A stretch of DNA of 7,610 bases. It comes from Nitrospinota bacterium (GTDB taxonomy: Bacteria; Nitrospinota_A; UBA7883; JACRLM01). Below, one piece after another: positions 1-7,077 of this stretch (positions within the stretch are counted from its first letter, which is position 1; every line of letters begins with the position of its first letter). The stretch is taken from positions 1 through 7,610 of the forward strand of contig JADGAO010000167.1 in NCBI GenBank assembly GCA_015231995.1, read 5' to 3'. A model generated the notes under the pieces. The model searched no databases. It was not told the origin of the DNA and saw only the letters and a program-made list of their open reading frames with translations. The translations under genes and the position numbers were made by a program.

Positions 1-343
1 GCGTTATCTCCATCAAAAGGCTCTCCACGCTCAGAGGCTTGGACAGATACCCGTAAGCGCCCTTTTTCAGGCAATCTACAGCCGTGGCCATCTCAACGAT
101 GGCGGTGATCATTATGACTTCCGTGTCGGGATATTGCTTCTTTATGAGCTCCAGCGCCTCGACCCCGCCCATCACCGGCATTCGGATATCCAGCAGGATG
201 ACCTCCACGCGGTTCCGCGACAGGAATTCCAGCGCTTCCACCCCATTGTGGGCCTCGGAAGCGTCATATCCTTTCTTGGCGAGTATCTTCCGTATTGTGG
301 AGGCGGCCTGGGCCTCATCGTCGACTATCAACACGCTTTCCAT
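1..343 (-). CDS. Response regulator, N-terminal receiver (REC) domain; C-terminus beyond window
   Basis: Partial gene: 114 codons are visible and the frame runs open off the left edge. The protein begins MESVLIVDDEAQ and is a complete-looking CheY-like receiver: acidic pair D8/D9, phosphoacceptor D52 in the run VILLDIRMP, switch threonine T80 in MITA, and conserved lysine K102 in YLSKP. The form of the last helix (KKGAYGYLSKP) is common in NtrC-type and HD-GYP-type multidomain regulators, so an output domain may follow, but none is visible here. The ATG at 343 is the first start after an in-frame TAG, which is the stop of the gene before it; only 6 nt separate the two genes. A GGAA element about 9 nt upstream is a modest ribosome binding site. 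It is the last visible member of the signalling operon and a plausible target of the upstream kinases. Confidence 0.9.
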   Translation of the reverse strand, partial: MESVLIVDDEAQAASTIRKILAKKGYDASEAHNGVEALEFLSRNRVEVILLDIRMPVMGGVEALELIKKQYPDTEVIMITAIVEMATAVDCLKKGAYGYLSKPLSVESLLMEIT

Positions 344-349
344 ATAGTT

Positions 350-1384
350 CTATTCCGTTATCAGGTATAACTTGCCTTCGATGAAGAGCTTGACCAGCCC
401 TGGGTCGAACTGCGTCCCACTACATTCCCGCAGGATGGCAATGGCTTTTTCCCTGGGCATGCCTTTTCGATACGGCCGGTCGCTTGTCATCGCGTCGTAA
501 GCGTCCGCTATCAACACTATCCTCGACAGGATGTCTATTTGCGCGCTGGCCAGCTTGTCGGGATAGCCGCTTCCGTCGTAATGCTCGTGATGGTTTCGGA
601 CAATCCTGCTCGCCTCGCGCAGAGTGTTTATGTTCGAGGTTATATTGAAGCCGATGACAGGATGCGTTTTTACGCTCTCGAATTCCTCTTGCGTAAGCTT
701 CCCTGGCTTGTTCAAAATCGTCTCGATGACGCCTATCTTCCCTATATCGTGAAGCATGGCTCCGGTTTCAAGCGCCTCCAGCCACTCCTTCTGCACGCCC
801 GCCGCCTCCCCCAATCTCACCGAATAGGACGCCACACGCCTGCAATGCCCTTTCGTATAAGGATCCTTGGCTTCTATCGCCTCCGAGAAGGCCAGGATTA
901 TCTCCCGGTTGGTTGTTTTCAATTCGCCCAACAGCCGGGCAAGCCTCGCCGTCTGTTCGGCCACTTTAAACTCGAGCGTCTTCTGATAGGCGCGGTTTTC
1001 GCTGACAAGCCTCCGTTTTTCCAGGGTGGACTGGATGGAGTGCAAAAGCTCGCCCAACACAATCGGTTTGCGTAAAAAATCGTCCGCTCCCCCCTTGAGG
1101 GTCAACAGGCTTATCTCGATGTCCTCGACAGCGGTGACCATGATGATCACCGATTCGGCGTCGAACTTGCGTATTTCCTCAAGCGCCTGATCGCCGCTCA
1201 TCGTTGGCATCTTCACGTCGAGAATAATTACGTCCGGGCCGATCTGCCTTGCCAGCGACACGGCTTCACGCCCATTATTGGCTGTCGCCGTCTCAAAACC
1301 TTCGCGCTTGAGGTACCTTTCCATGGCGGCGCAGATTTCTATCTCGTCGTCAACTATCAACGCCATGAGCTTTTTAGCTTCCAT
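350..1384 (-). CDS. REC-HD-GYP response regulator, predicted cyclic di-GMP phosphodiesterase
   Basis: A 344-residue cytoplasmic protein. Residues 5-122 are a receiver with D12/D13, phosphoacceptor D56 (IILDVKMP), T84 and K106. Residues about 123-160 form a charged helical linker (heptad-like, EKRRLVSENRAYQK...). Residues about 160-340 are an HD-GYP domain with the family's metal and substrate motifs intact: H180 in GHCRRV, H212/D213/K216 in LHDIGK, H241 in HPVIG, H265/H266 in NHHEHYDGSGYP (which includes the GYP signature), and D294 in ADAYDAMTSDRPYR. The family hydrolyses cyclic di-GMP to GMP or pGpG; activity here is inferred from the complete motif set. Start choice: the ATG at 1384 overlaps the upstream stop by one base (TGATG) and has GGGAG 7 nt before it; a TTG one codon earlier is possible but less likely. 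Activity is presumably gated by phosphorylation from the kinase encoded just upstream. Confidence 0.95.
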   Translation of the reverse strand: MEAKKLMALIVDDEIEICAAMERYLKREGFETATANNGREAVSLARQIGPDVIILDVKMPTMSGDQALEEIRKFDAESVIIMVTAVEDIEISLLTLKGGADDFLRKPIVLGELLHSIQSTLEKRRLVSENRAYQKTLEFKVAEQTARLARLLGELKTTNREIILAFSEAIEAKDPYTKGHCRRVASYSVRLGEAAGVQKEWLEALETGAMLHDIGKIGVIETILNKPGKLTQEEFESVKTHPVIGFNITSNINTLREASRIVRNHHEHYDGSGYPDKLASAQIDILSRIVLIADAYDAMTSDRPYRKGMPREKAIAILRECSGTQFDPGLVKLFIEGKLYLITE

Positions 1385-4300
1385 CAATCCACTCCCGACA
1401 CTGTCGAATTGCTCGATACCGGCAGGGCTACAGTAAACGCGGCTCCCTCGCCTTCCTCGCTTTCCACCGTCATGGTTCCGCCATGGTTCTGCACGATTCC
1501 GTACGCGATACCCAATCCAAGACCCGTTCCTTTTCCCTCTTCCTTGGTGGTGAAAAAGGGGTCGAACACTTTCCCCATATGCTTAAGGGGAATTCCCACG
1601 CCGTTATCGGCAAACCTGATCTCGATATAGGAGCCTTCCAAAATGGCGCTTATCGAAAGGCTCCCGGTCCACTCTTTTTTCTTTAATTCGTCCATGCAAC
1701 AAGACCTGCGTTTTTCGTTCATGCTGTCGCGCGCATTGCCGATAATGTTCAGGAACACCTGCGCCAGTTGATCGGGATCGCCTATTATTTCGACGGGATC
1801 GGCCTCGAAACGCCTGATCAATTCAATACCCTCGCTTTTCACCTCGTATTCGATAAGCGATATGGTTTTTTCAAGAAGATCATTGACGTCGATGACGACG
1901 TTTTCGGGTTTCCGCTCCCGGGCGAATTCACGGAGGTTGTCTATGATTTTCGAGGAACGCCTGACCTGCTCTATTATCACTTTGTAAGTATCGTCACGCT
2001 CCTCCTTTGCGTCGTCCCCCATTTGAAGGAGTTGAACGGTCGTGGAGATTATATTCAGCGGGTTTTTAAGCTCGTGCGCAACGCCGGCGGACAACTGCCC
2101 CATTGACGCCAGTTTCTCGCTTCTGATCAGGAGCCTTTGCGTCTTTTCCAGATTGGACAGCGCCTCTTCAAGCTGTGCGTTGGAATCCTTCAGGTTCGTC
2201 TCCCACTTTTTCCGTTCGGTCACGTCCCTGATTATCGCCGTGGCATGCCACTTTTCGTTTACCATAAAGCCGGACACCATAAGCTCCACGGGAAACTCCG
2301 CGCCGTCCTTCTTTAGCGCCGTCATCTCGATTATCTTTCCGAGCATGGGGCCCTCCCCGGTCTTCCTGAATTTCAACATACCCGCCATATGCTCGTCCCG
2401 GTATTGCGGGGGAACTATGATCGCAATGTTTTTGCCGATAGCCTCGTCGCGCGAATATCCGAAAATCCTTTCGGCGGCGGCGTTCCAAAAGATGATCGAG
2501 CCGTCAATGCCCGATTTGTCTTCGCCGTCTATCGTGATTATCGCGTCGTTCGCGGAGTGGGCCATGGCATGGAACTTCTCCTCGCTTTCCTTTATCCGGC
2601 GCTCAGACTCCTTTTCCCTGGCGATATACCACACGTAGTCTATAAGCAGTTGCAGTTGGCGTATGTCGGCTTCGGAATAATCCTCGGCCTTGTTTCCCAC
2701 TGTAACGAGGGCGACAACCTTTCCGCCTTCAACCGCTGGCACGCTAAGGAACCTGCGAAGCTCCAGAGACCCGAACGGAAGCTCTCTTTTGCCATCATGA
2801 GCCTGATGCTCGTTGAGTACGACAGGGCGCCTTTGTCGAATCGCTTCCGCCCAAAGCCCCGCCTTCTCGACGGAATGGTCATGGGAATCGGCCCATAGAT
2901 AGCATTTCTCAGGCGAGCTTTCGTAGCAACGCGCAATAGTCATGAAACTCTCGTCTTCATTTAAAAATCCCATAAACGCAATTTCGCTCCCGGTCAGCGT
3001 CAAGCATCCGTTCATCGCATGATCCATGACCGTCTGGATAGGCTTCTCTTTTATCCTGCCGAGCTCCAGCATGGTTTCAAGACGCGCCTGTTCGAGCCTG
3101 ATTTTCTTTTCGGCGAGGATGCGCTCGGTTATATCTTCGAAAATAGCGACGAAATACCCCTTTTCCGGGCAGTACGCCAAAACGCTCAGCCAAATATTCA
3201 TGATGTCAAAGTAAATGGTGAACTGAGAGCTCTCTCCGGTCATGGCCACCTGCCCGTAAATTTCAAACAGGTTCGGTTTGTAGTTATTGATCCCTGGAAT
3301 CACCTCTGTGACTTTTTTCCCGGTTACGTCTTCTTTTTTAAGGCCGGTCACCCGCTCGAAAACGTCGTTAACCTCCAGATAAATCCAATCGAACGGTTTG
3401 CCGCGTTCGTCAAAAATCATTTCGCAGTATGCGTAACCGTTCGTTATGTTGGTGAAAAGAGCGCGGTATTTCCTCTCGCTTTCCTGTGTCTTCAGGCCCT
3501 CCTGCTTGCGCTGGGTAATGTCCCGGTCGACGCCGCGATATCCGCGAAACTCGCCGTCAGACCCAAAGATTGGCGCTCCGCTGGTCTCCAGAATAACCTC
3601 ATGGCCGTCTTTGGCCAGATTCCTGTTTTCCAGATTATGGATCGGAAGCCGGGCGCCGACCGCTGTCGCGATTTCCGAAGCGACTCTCCTGCTCTCCTCC
3701 GGAGCCATCAAATCAAACGGGGTCTTTCCGATTATTTCTTCAGGCGCGTAACCCAATATGTTCAGAGACTGGGGGCTTGCGTAAACATAGGCCATGTTCT
3801 GGTCGACTTCCCAAATCCAGTCGTTGGTGCTCTCTACGATGTTGCGGAACCGCTCCTCGCTCTTCCTCAGCTCCGCCTCCATTCTTTTGCGCTGACTGAT
3901 GTCGCGGGCGACGCTGACCATGTATTCTTTCTCGGCTTTGGCGACAATCTTTACGTTCACCTCCACCGGGAAAACCCCGCCGTCGCTACGCCTATGCTCT
4001 CCCTCCAAAAGCATCACACCCTGTTTTTTGAGTTCTTTTATGTGATCGTCCCAATCGCTCTTGCTCGGCAGTCCGTTTTCTATGTCTATCACTCCCATTG
4101 TCAGAAGCTCCTCGCGGGTGTAGCCGAGGCTTGCGCACGCCTTCTCGCTGACGTCTATGAACCTGCTGGTCGCCACGTCTATGATGAATATTGCGTCGCT
4201 GGACTGGTTTATAACGTCTTTGAACAACTGGGTCGCTTCATGCGCCCGCTTAAGCTCCAGGCGCACGGCCTTTTCCGCCAAAGCCCGGTTTACCGCCATG

Positions 4301-4641
4301 GGAAGGATGAACAATTTGCTTTTGGGCACATAATCCGTGCACCCCAACTTCATTGCGGCAAAAGCGTTTTCGTCGCCCATAACCCCGGTAACAAGGATGA
4401 AGGGGATATCGGGAGTTTTTTCCATCGTTATTTTCAACGCGGCTATCCCGTCGAAAGAAGGCAGGTTGTAGTCAGACAGGATTATGCCGGGACGGAACTC
4501 CGCAAGCTCTCTTGTAAAATCTTCCCGTGTGTCGACTCGTTTGGAGACGAAGGCAAGCCCGCCCCGCCGCAAAGCGTTTATAACCAGCTCTGCGTCTTCA
4601 GGAACGTCTTCGAGAATCAGTATCCTAAGTTCCCTGTCCAT
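1384..4641 (-). CDS. Cytoplasmic multi-sensor histidine kinase, REC-PAS-PAS-PAS-GAF-PAS-HisKA-HATPase
   Basis: A 1085-residue kinase with no membrane segment. Domains: REC about 5-125 (E11/D12, phosphoacceptor D57 in LSDYNLP, T85, K107); PAS about 139-253; PAS about 266-380; PAS-like about 391-505; GAF about 519-675; PAS about 686-812; coiled coil; HisKA with phosphoacceptor H856 in AHELKNPLN; HATPase with N-box N969, G1 DNGVGI (D1012), F-box FDPFFTTK and G2 GTGLGLG (1038-1043). All catalytic boxes are intact. The PAS repeats carry the usual closing DITQRK/DVTERK motif. None has the LOV cysteine motif, so bound cofactors cannot be predicted. Unlike common hybrid kinases, its receiver is N-terminal, where it can act as an input. 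Between the N-box and G1 there is an apparent insertion of about 13-15 residues containing adjacent cysteines C981/C982. The ATG at 4641 lies 12 nt after the previous stop and has only a weak ribosome binding site (GTGG at 4-nt spacing), so coupling to the upstream gene is likely. Confidence 0.95.
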   Translation of the reverse strand: MDRELRILILEDVPEDAELVINALRRGGLAFVSKRVDTREDFTRELAEFRPGIILSDYNLPSFDGIAALKITMEKTPDIPFILVTGVMGDENAFAAMKLGCTDYVPKSKLFILPMAVNRALAEKAVRLELKRAHEATQLFKDVINQSSDAIFIIDVATSRFIDVSEKACASLGYTREELLTMGVIDIENGLPSKSDWDDHIKELKKQGVMLLEGEHRRSDGGVFPVEVNVKIVAKAEKEYMVSVARDISQRKRMEAELRKSEERFRNIVESTNDWIWEVDQNMAYVYASPQSLNILGYAPEEIIGKTPFDLMAPEESRRVASEIATAVGARLPIHNLENRNLAKDGHEVILETSGAPIFGSDGEFRGYRGVDRDITQRKQEGLKTQESERKYRALFTNITNGYAYCEMIFDERGKPFDWIYLEVNDVFERVTGLKKEDVTGKKVTEVIPGINNYKPNLFEIYGQVAMTGESSQFTIYFDIMNIWLSVLAYCPEKGYFVAIFEDITERILAEKKIRLEQARLETMLELGRIKEKPIQTVMDHAMNGCLTLTGSEIAFMGFLNEDESFMTIARCYESSPEKCYLWADSHDHSVEKAGLWAEAIRQRRPVVLNEHQAHDGKRELPFGSLELRRFLSVPAVEGGKVVALVTVGNKAEDYSEADIRQLQLLIDYVWYIAREKESERRIKESEEKFHAMAHSANDAIITIDGEDKSGIDGSIIFWNAAAERIFGYSRDEAIGKNIAIIVPPQYRDEHMAGMLKFRKTGEGPMLGKIIEMTALKKDGAEFPVELMVSGFMVNEKWHATAIIRDVTERKKWETNLKDSNAQLEEALSNLEKTQRLLIRSEKLASMGQLSAGVAHELKNPLNIISTTVQLLQMGDDAKEERDDTYKVIIEQVRRSSKIIDNLREFARERKPENVVIDVNDLLEKTISLIEYEVKSEGIELIRRFEADPVEIIGDPDQLAQVFLNIIGNARDSMNEKRRSCCMDELKKKEWTGSLSISAILEGSYIEIRFADNGVGIPLKHMGKVFDPFFTTKEEGKGTGLGLGIAYGIVQNHGGTMTVESEEGEGAAFTVALPVSSNSTVSGVD
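1392..1396 (-). promoter_or_regulatory. Ribosome binding site of the REC-HD-GYP gene
   Basis: GGGAG on the minus strand, 7 nt before the ATG at 1384 and inside the last codons of the upstream kinase gene. Its spacing favours ATG 1384 over the TTG at 1387. With the TGATG stop/start overlap it suggests translational coupling. Confidence 0.65.
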
Positions 4642-4653
4642 AAAGCCACAATC

Positions 4654-5106
4654 TCAATACGAAATCTTGTTGACCAGAAGCCAATACAATCCCAGCTCCG
4701 AAACCGTGTCGAGGAAACTTTCGAATTCGACCGGTTTGCTTATGAAGCTGTTGACGCCGAGGTTGTAACTTTCCACAATGTCTCTATCCTCCCTGGAAGA
4801 CGTAAGGATGACGACCGGTATTTTTTTCGTCCTGTTATCGCCCTTCATCCGCCGAAGAACTTCGAGGCCGTCAACCTTTGGAAGCCGCAGGTCCAGCAAC
4901 ACCAATTTCGGAACGATGACGCGATTGGCGTACGAGCCGGTTCCGAAAATGAAATCCAGCGCCTCCGCGCCGTCTTTCACCCAGTGAAGCTTGTTGGCGA
5001 GTTTGCGCCTCGTCAGCGCGTTTATAGTCAGCTCCGCGTCGGTTTCATTGTCCTCGACAAGAAGGATATGGATATTTCCCGCCGATATCGAATCCTCATG
5101 CGACAT
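4654..5106 (-). CDS. Single-domain response regulator, Rcp1-like
   Basis: A 150-residue stand-alone receiver. After a short N-terminal tail come ILLVEDNETDAEL (E18/D19), phosphoacceptor D72 in VLLDLRLPKVDG, T102 in ILTSS, and K124 in FISKPVEF. The extended loop near residues 52-68 and the C-terminal ending GLYWLLVN are typical of the Rcp1 family, the partner receivers of cyanobacterial and bacterial phytochrome kinases. It has no output domain, so it probably works as a phosphotransfer intermediate or through protein contacts. The upstream kinase has a phytochrome-type catalytic core, which fits this pairing, although that kinase has no photosensory domain. The ATG at 5106 overlaps the kinase gene by 11 nt and is preceded by a strong GGAGGAG, making this the best translation start in the operon. 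It shares its reading frame with the following large kinase, from which one TGA and 12 nt separate it. Confidence 0.93.
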   Translation of the reverse strand: MSHEDSISAGNIHILLVEDNETDAELTINALTRRKLANKLHWVKDGAEALDFIFGTGSYANRVIVPKLVLLDLRLPKVDGLEVLRRMKGDNRTKKIPVVILTSSREDRDIVESYNLGVNSFISKPVEFESFLDTVSELGLYWLLVNKISY

Positions 5107-6916
5107 GGCATTTCTCCTCCGTCAACTGCGATGGGGCGGATACACCGCCAGTTAAAGAGGCTTTGGGCAAGGTGAAATAGAATGTCGCGCCTCTGCCGAC
5201 GTCGCCTTCCGCCCAAACCCTGCCTCCGTGGTATTCGATTATGCGTTGAACGATGGCCAGCCCGATGCCGGTTCCCTGAAATTCGCTTTCGGTGTGCAGG
5301 CGCTGAAAAACGCCGAACAGTTTGTGAGCGTATTGCATCTCGAAACCGGCGCCGTTGTCTTTGACGTAGTAATTTGTCTCGTTATCAACTTCGCCACCGC
5401 CTATTTCTATTCGAGGCTGTTCGACGCCAGCCGTGAATTTGATCGCGTTGCCGATAAGGTTTGCGAAAACTTGCCGCATCAACGCAAGGTCGGCCATCGC
5501 CTGCGGCATTGGGTTGACGATGAATTCTGGCGGTTTTCTTTCATCGCCGGCGGTCATTTCTTCAAACACCGACTTTGCGATATCTCCCATATTTATCCAG
5601 GTAAGCGACATCTCGTTGCGCCTCACCCGCGAGAAATCGAGGAGGTTGTCAATGAGTGTCTCCATCTTTCCCGCGCTCTTTATCACGACGTTGAGCAGAC
5701 GTTTCCCCTCGCCGTCGAGCCTGTCGCCGTAATCCGCCTCCAGTATATTGATAAAGCCCCCTATCGCCCGAAGGGGCACGCGCAAATCGTGGGAGACGGA
5801 GTAGCTAAACCCCTCCAACGCCTTGTTCGCCGCCTCGAGCCGCGCAAGATTGACCTCAAGATCGGCTTCCATCTCTTCGAGTTCCTTCGTGCGTTCCGCC
5901 ACCTTTCTGTCGACGGCGGCATAGGCCCGCCGTAGCTCACGATTGCGGTATACGAGCATGGAGGTGATGACCAGCGTAAAACCGGCGGCCATGCCGTAAA
6001 CGATGCGCATGTCCATTCCCCTGTTTTGCAGGGGAACCCAGCGGTTCCAGATTCTCCTATGTTCGTTGTGCGTGATCCTCGCGATAGCCTTGTTCAAAAT
6101 CGGGACCAACTCCGGCCAGTCGCCCCTCACCCCGATACGCAATTCGTTTGTGAAATCGGCGCTTGCCGCAATCTTGAGGTTAGACGGCTCGTGCGATATG
6201 GAATGTAGCGCGTCCGGCAAAGTCCCGACAAAGGCGTCCACCTTGCCTCTCGTCACATCCTGCAACGCTTCCGATGTGCTATTCGAGGGAAACAGGACTA
6301 TTGCGGGATGTTCGGAGGCAAGCCATTCGTGGGAGACGAAATTGGCGCGCACAGACACCCTTCTTCCGGCAAGATCGGAAACGCTCCTTATGCTTTTTTC
6401 GTCGGCGCTGGCGATGACGACGTAGGGCAGGTCAATGAGAATGTCGGTAAATTCAAGATAGGCCTCGCGGGCGGCGGTTTTGCCTAACAGTATCAACACA
6501 TCTACATTGCGGCGCCGCGCCTTGTTAAGCGCCTGACCCCATGGAACTTCGGGAGTCAGCGAAAATGTTATCTGCAAATCTCTTTCGATAAGGTTTTTAT
6601 AATCGCCAGCTATGCCTGATAACCCGCCCGCTCCGTCGCGCATGGAGATAGGCTCCCAATCGGGAACCGTCGCAAGCCTGATATTGGGATGAGCGTTGAG
6701 CCATGCGCGTTCGGATGCGGTTAAATCAACGCCTTGCCGCGTTTCGAACGCCGCAATGCCGGGTTCGTGATTCGCCGCCCCGTGAGTTTGCAGAAGCCGG
6801 ACGCCGTAAAGCGACGCCGGGACGGTAAGGATTAGAGCGACGATGGTTAGAGGCCAGAAGGAAATCGCCAATCCCCCTCGCGCAAACGATCGGTAGGGCC
6901 AGGCAGTGTTTCTCAC
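5096..6916 (-). CDS. Membrane histidine kinase with periplasmic SBP_bac_3 sensor and phytochrome-type kinase core
   Basis: A 606-residue inner-membrane sensor kinase. A basic N-terminus is followed by TM1 at about 18-38, a periplasmic SBP_bac_3 (venus-flytrap) domain at about 62-296, TM2 at about 304-324, a charged coiled coil at about 326-366, HisKA with H376 in SHDLRVPLR, and HATPase with N-box N490, G1 DNGAGF (D520) and G2 GTGIGL (548-553). The sensor contains the family blocks LTASERAWLNAHPNIRLA, VDVLILLGKTAAREAYLEFT and FVGTLPDALH. Such domains bind amino acids or other small ligands; the ligand here is unknown. The KLFGVFQRLH segment before G2 is the pattern of the bacteriophytochrome/Cph1 kinase core. 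The GTG at 6916 is chosen because an in-frame TGA lies seven codons upstream, GGGGAA stands 7 nt before it, and no in-frame ATG occurs until residue 92-93. It is the first gene of the operon, immediately downstream of the promoter region. Confidence 0.95.
   Translation of the reverse strand: MRNTAWPYRSFARGGLAISFWPLTIVALILTVPASLYGVRLLQTHGAANHEPGIAAFETRQGVDLTASERAWLNAHPNIRLATVPDWEPISMRDGAGGLSGIAGDYKNLIERDLQITFSLTPEVPWGQALNKARRRNVDVLILLGKTAAREAYLEFTDILIDLPYVVIASADEKSIRSVSDLAGRRVSVRANFVSHEWLASEHPAIVLFPSNSTSEALQDVTRGKVDAFVGTLPDALHSISHEPSNLKIAASADFTNELRIGVRGDWPELVPILNKAIARITHNEHRRIWNRWVPLQNRGMDMRIVYGMAAGFTLVITSMLVYRNRELRRAYAAVDRKVAERTKELEEMEADLEVNLARLEAANKALEGFSYSVSHDLRVPLRAIGGFINILEADYGDRLDGEGKRLLNVVIKSAGKMETLIDNLLDFSRVRRNEMSLTWINMGDIAKSVFEEMTAGDERKPPEFIVNPMPQAMADLALMRQVFANLIGNAIKFTAGVEQPRIEIGGGEVDNETNYYVKDNGAGFEMQYAHKLFGVFQRLHTESEFQGTGIGLAIVQRIIEYHGGRVWAEGDVGRGATFYFTLPKASLTGGVSAPSQLTEEKCHVA
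5114..5120 (-). promoter_or_regulatory. Strong ribosome binding site of the Rcp1-like regulator
   Basis: GGAGGAG on the minus strand, 7 nt before the ATG at 5106 and inside the 3' end of the kinase gene. It decides the start, since another ATG 5 nt upstream is in a different frame. It is markedly stronger than the sites of the neighbouring genes, suggesting the receiver is made in excess over the kinases. Confidence 0.75.
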
Positions 6917-6923
6917 TTTACTG

Positions 6924-6929
6924 TTCCCC
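6924..6929 (-). promoter_or_regulatory. Ribosome binding site supporting the GTG start of the sensor kinase
   Basis: GGGGAA on the minus strand with 7 nt to the GTG at 6916. A nearby ATG at about 6933 lies upstream in another frame and meets a stop after six codons, so the GTG is the better start. Confidence 0.55.
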
Positions 6930-6982
6930 GCATGTCAGCCGGACGAACCCTCAGGGTGGATTTTAAAGAATTCGCAGACTGA

Positions 6983-6997
6983 ATAAAATAATTTTAT
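6983..6997. repeat. AT-rich perfect palindrome in the operon leader
   Basis: ATAAAAT-A-ATTTTAT is a perfect 7-bp inverted repeat around a single base. It lies about 45-60 nt downstream of the predicted transcription start and about 70 nt before the GTG of the sensor kinase. It could be a regulator site or only a by-product of local AT-richness; as RNA it could form only a weak hairpin, with almost no loop. Confidence 0.45.
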
Positions 6998-7049
6998 ATA
7001 ACGGCCTCGCTCTCTTCGTTTGAATTACCGTGACGCCACCTGATTTTGT

Positions 7050-7077
7050 ATTATAAACAGTTTTTTTCTGTTGTAAA
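7050..7077 (-). promoter_or_regulatory. Predicted sigma70-type promoter of the signalling operon
   Basis: On the minus strand, TTTACA (7077-7072, one mismatch to TTGACA) is followed after 16 bp by a perfect TATAAT (7055-7050). The start of transcription would be near 7043, giving a leader of about 127 nt before the GTG at 6916. It lies in the only AT-rich intergenic stretch and points at the five-gene signalling cluster, which has no other gap large enough for a promoter. Predicted from consensus only. Confidence 0.7.
7056..7072. repeat. Inverted repeat filling the promoter spacer (candidate operator)
   Basis: AACAG-N7-CTGTT, where N7 is a homopolymer of seven T on the plus strand (A on the minus strand). 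It occupies the whole 16-bp spacer between the -35 and -10 elements plus one base of the -35. A repressor bound here would block RNA polymerase; alternatively the A-tract may simply bend the DNA. The half-sites are only 5 bp, so chance is a real possibility. Confidence 0.4.

Noticed and set aside
539..1075. 178-codon plus-strand frame opposite the REC-HD-GYP gene
   Set aside because: It is a shadow of a gene with intact receiver and HD-GYP motifs; no recognisable protein family or convincing ribosome binding site.
1385..1387. TTG as start of the REC-HD-GYP gene
   Set aside because: The ATG one codon later overlaps the upstream stop as TGATG and has better spacing to GGGAG.
2042..2898. Overlapping plus-strand frames of 198 and 169 codons inside the large kinase
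   Set aside because: Serine/phenylalanine-rich or low-information translations antisense to PAS, GAF and HisKA coding sequence; no supporting motif.
2200..4230. LOV/flavin-type photosensing by the PAS domains of the large kinase
   Set aside because: None of the PAS segments contains the cysteine-bearing GxNCRFLQ motif, so light sensing of that type is not supported.
3019..5175. 718-codon open frame on the plus strand, antisense to three genes
   Set aside because: It is codon-aligned with two minus-strand genes that share one frame, and it stays open because these genes rarely use TTA, CTA and TCA codons. Its translation shows no domain-like pattern, whereas the minus-strand frames have full catalytic motifs throughout.
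5228..5935. 235-codon plus-strand frame opposite the sensor kinase core
   Set aside because: Antisense shadow of HisKA and HATPase coding sequence; no independent evidence of coding.
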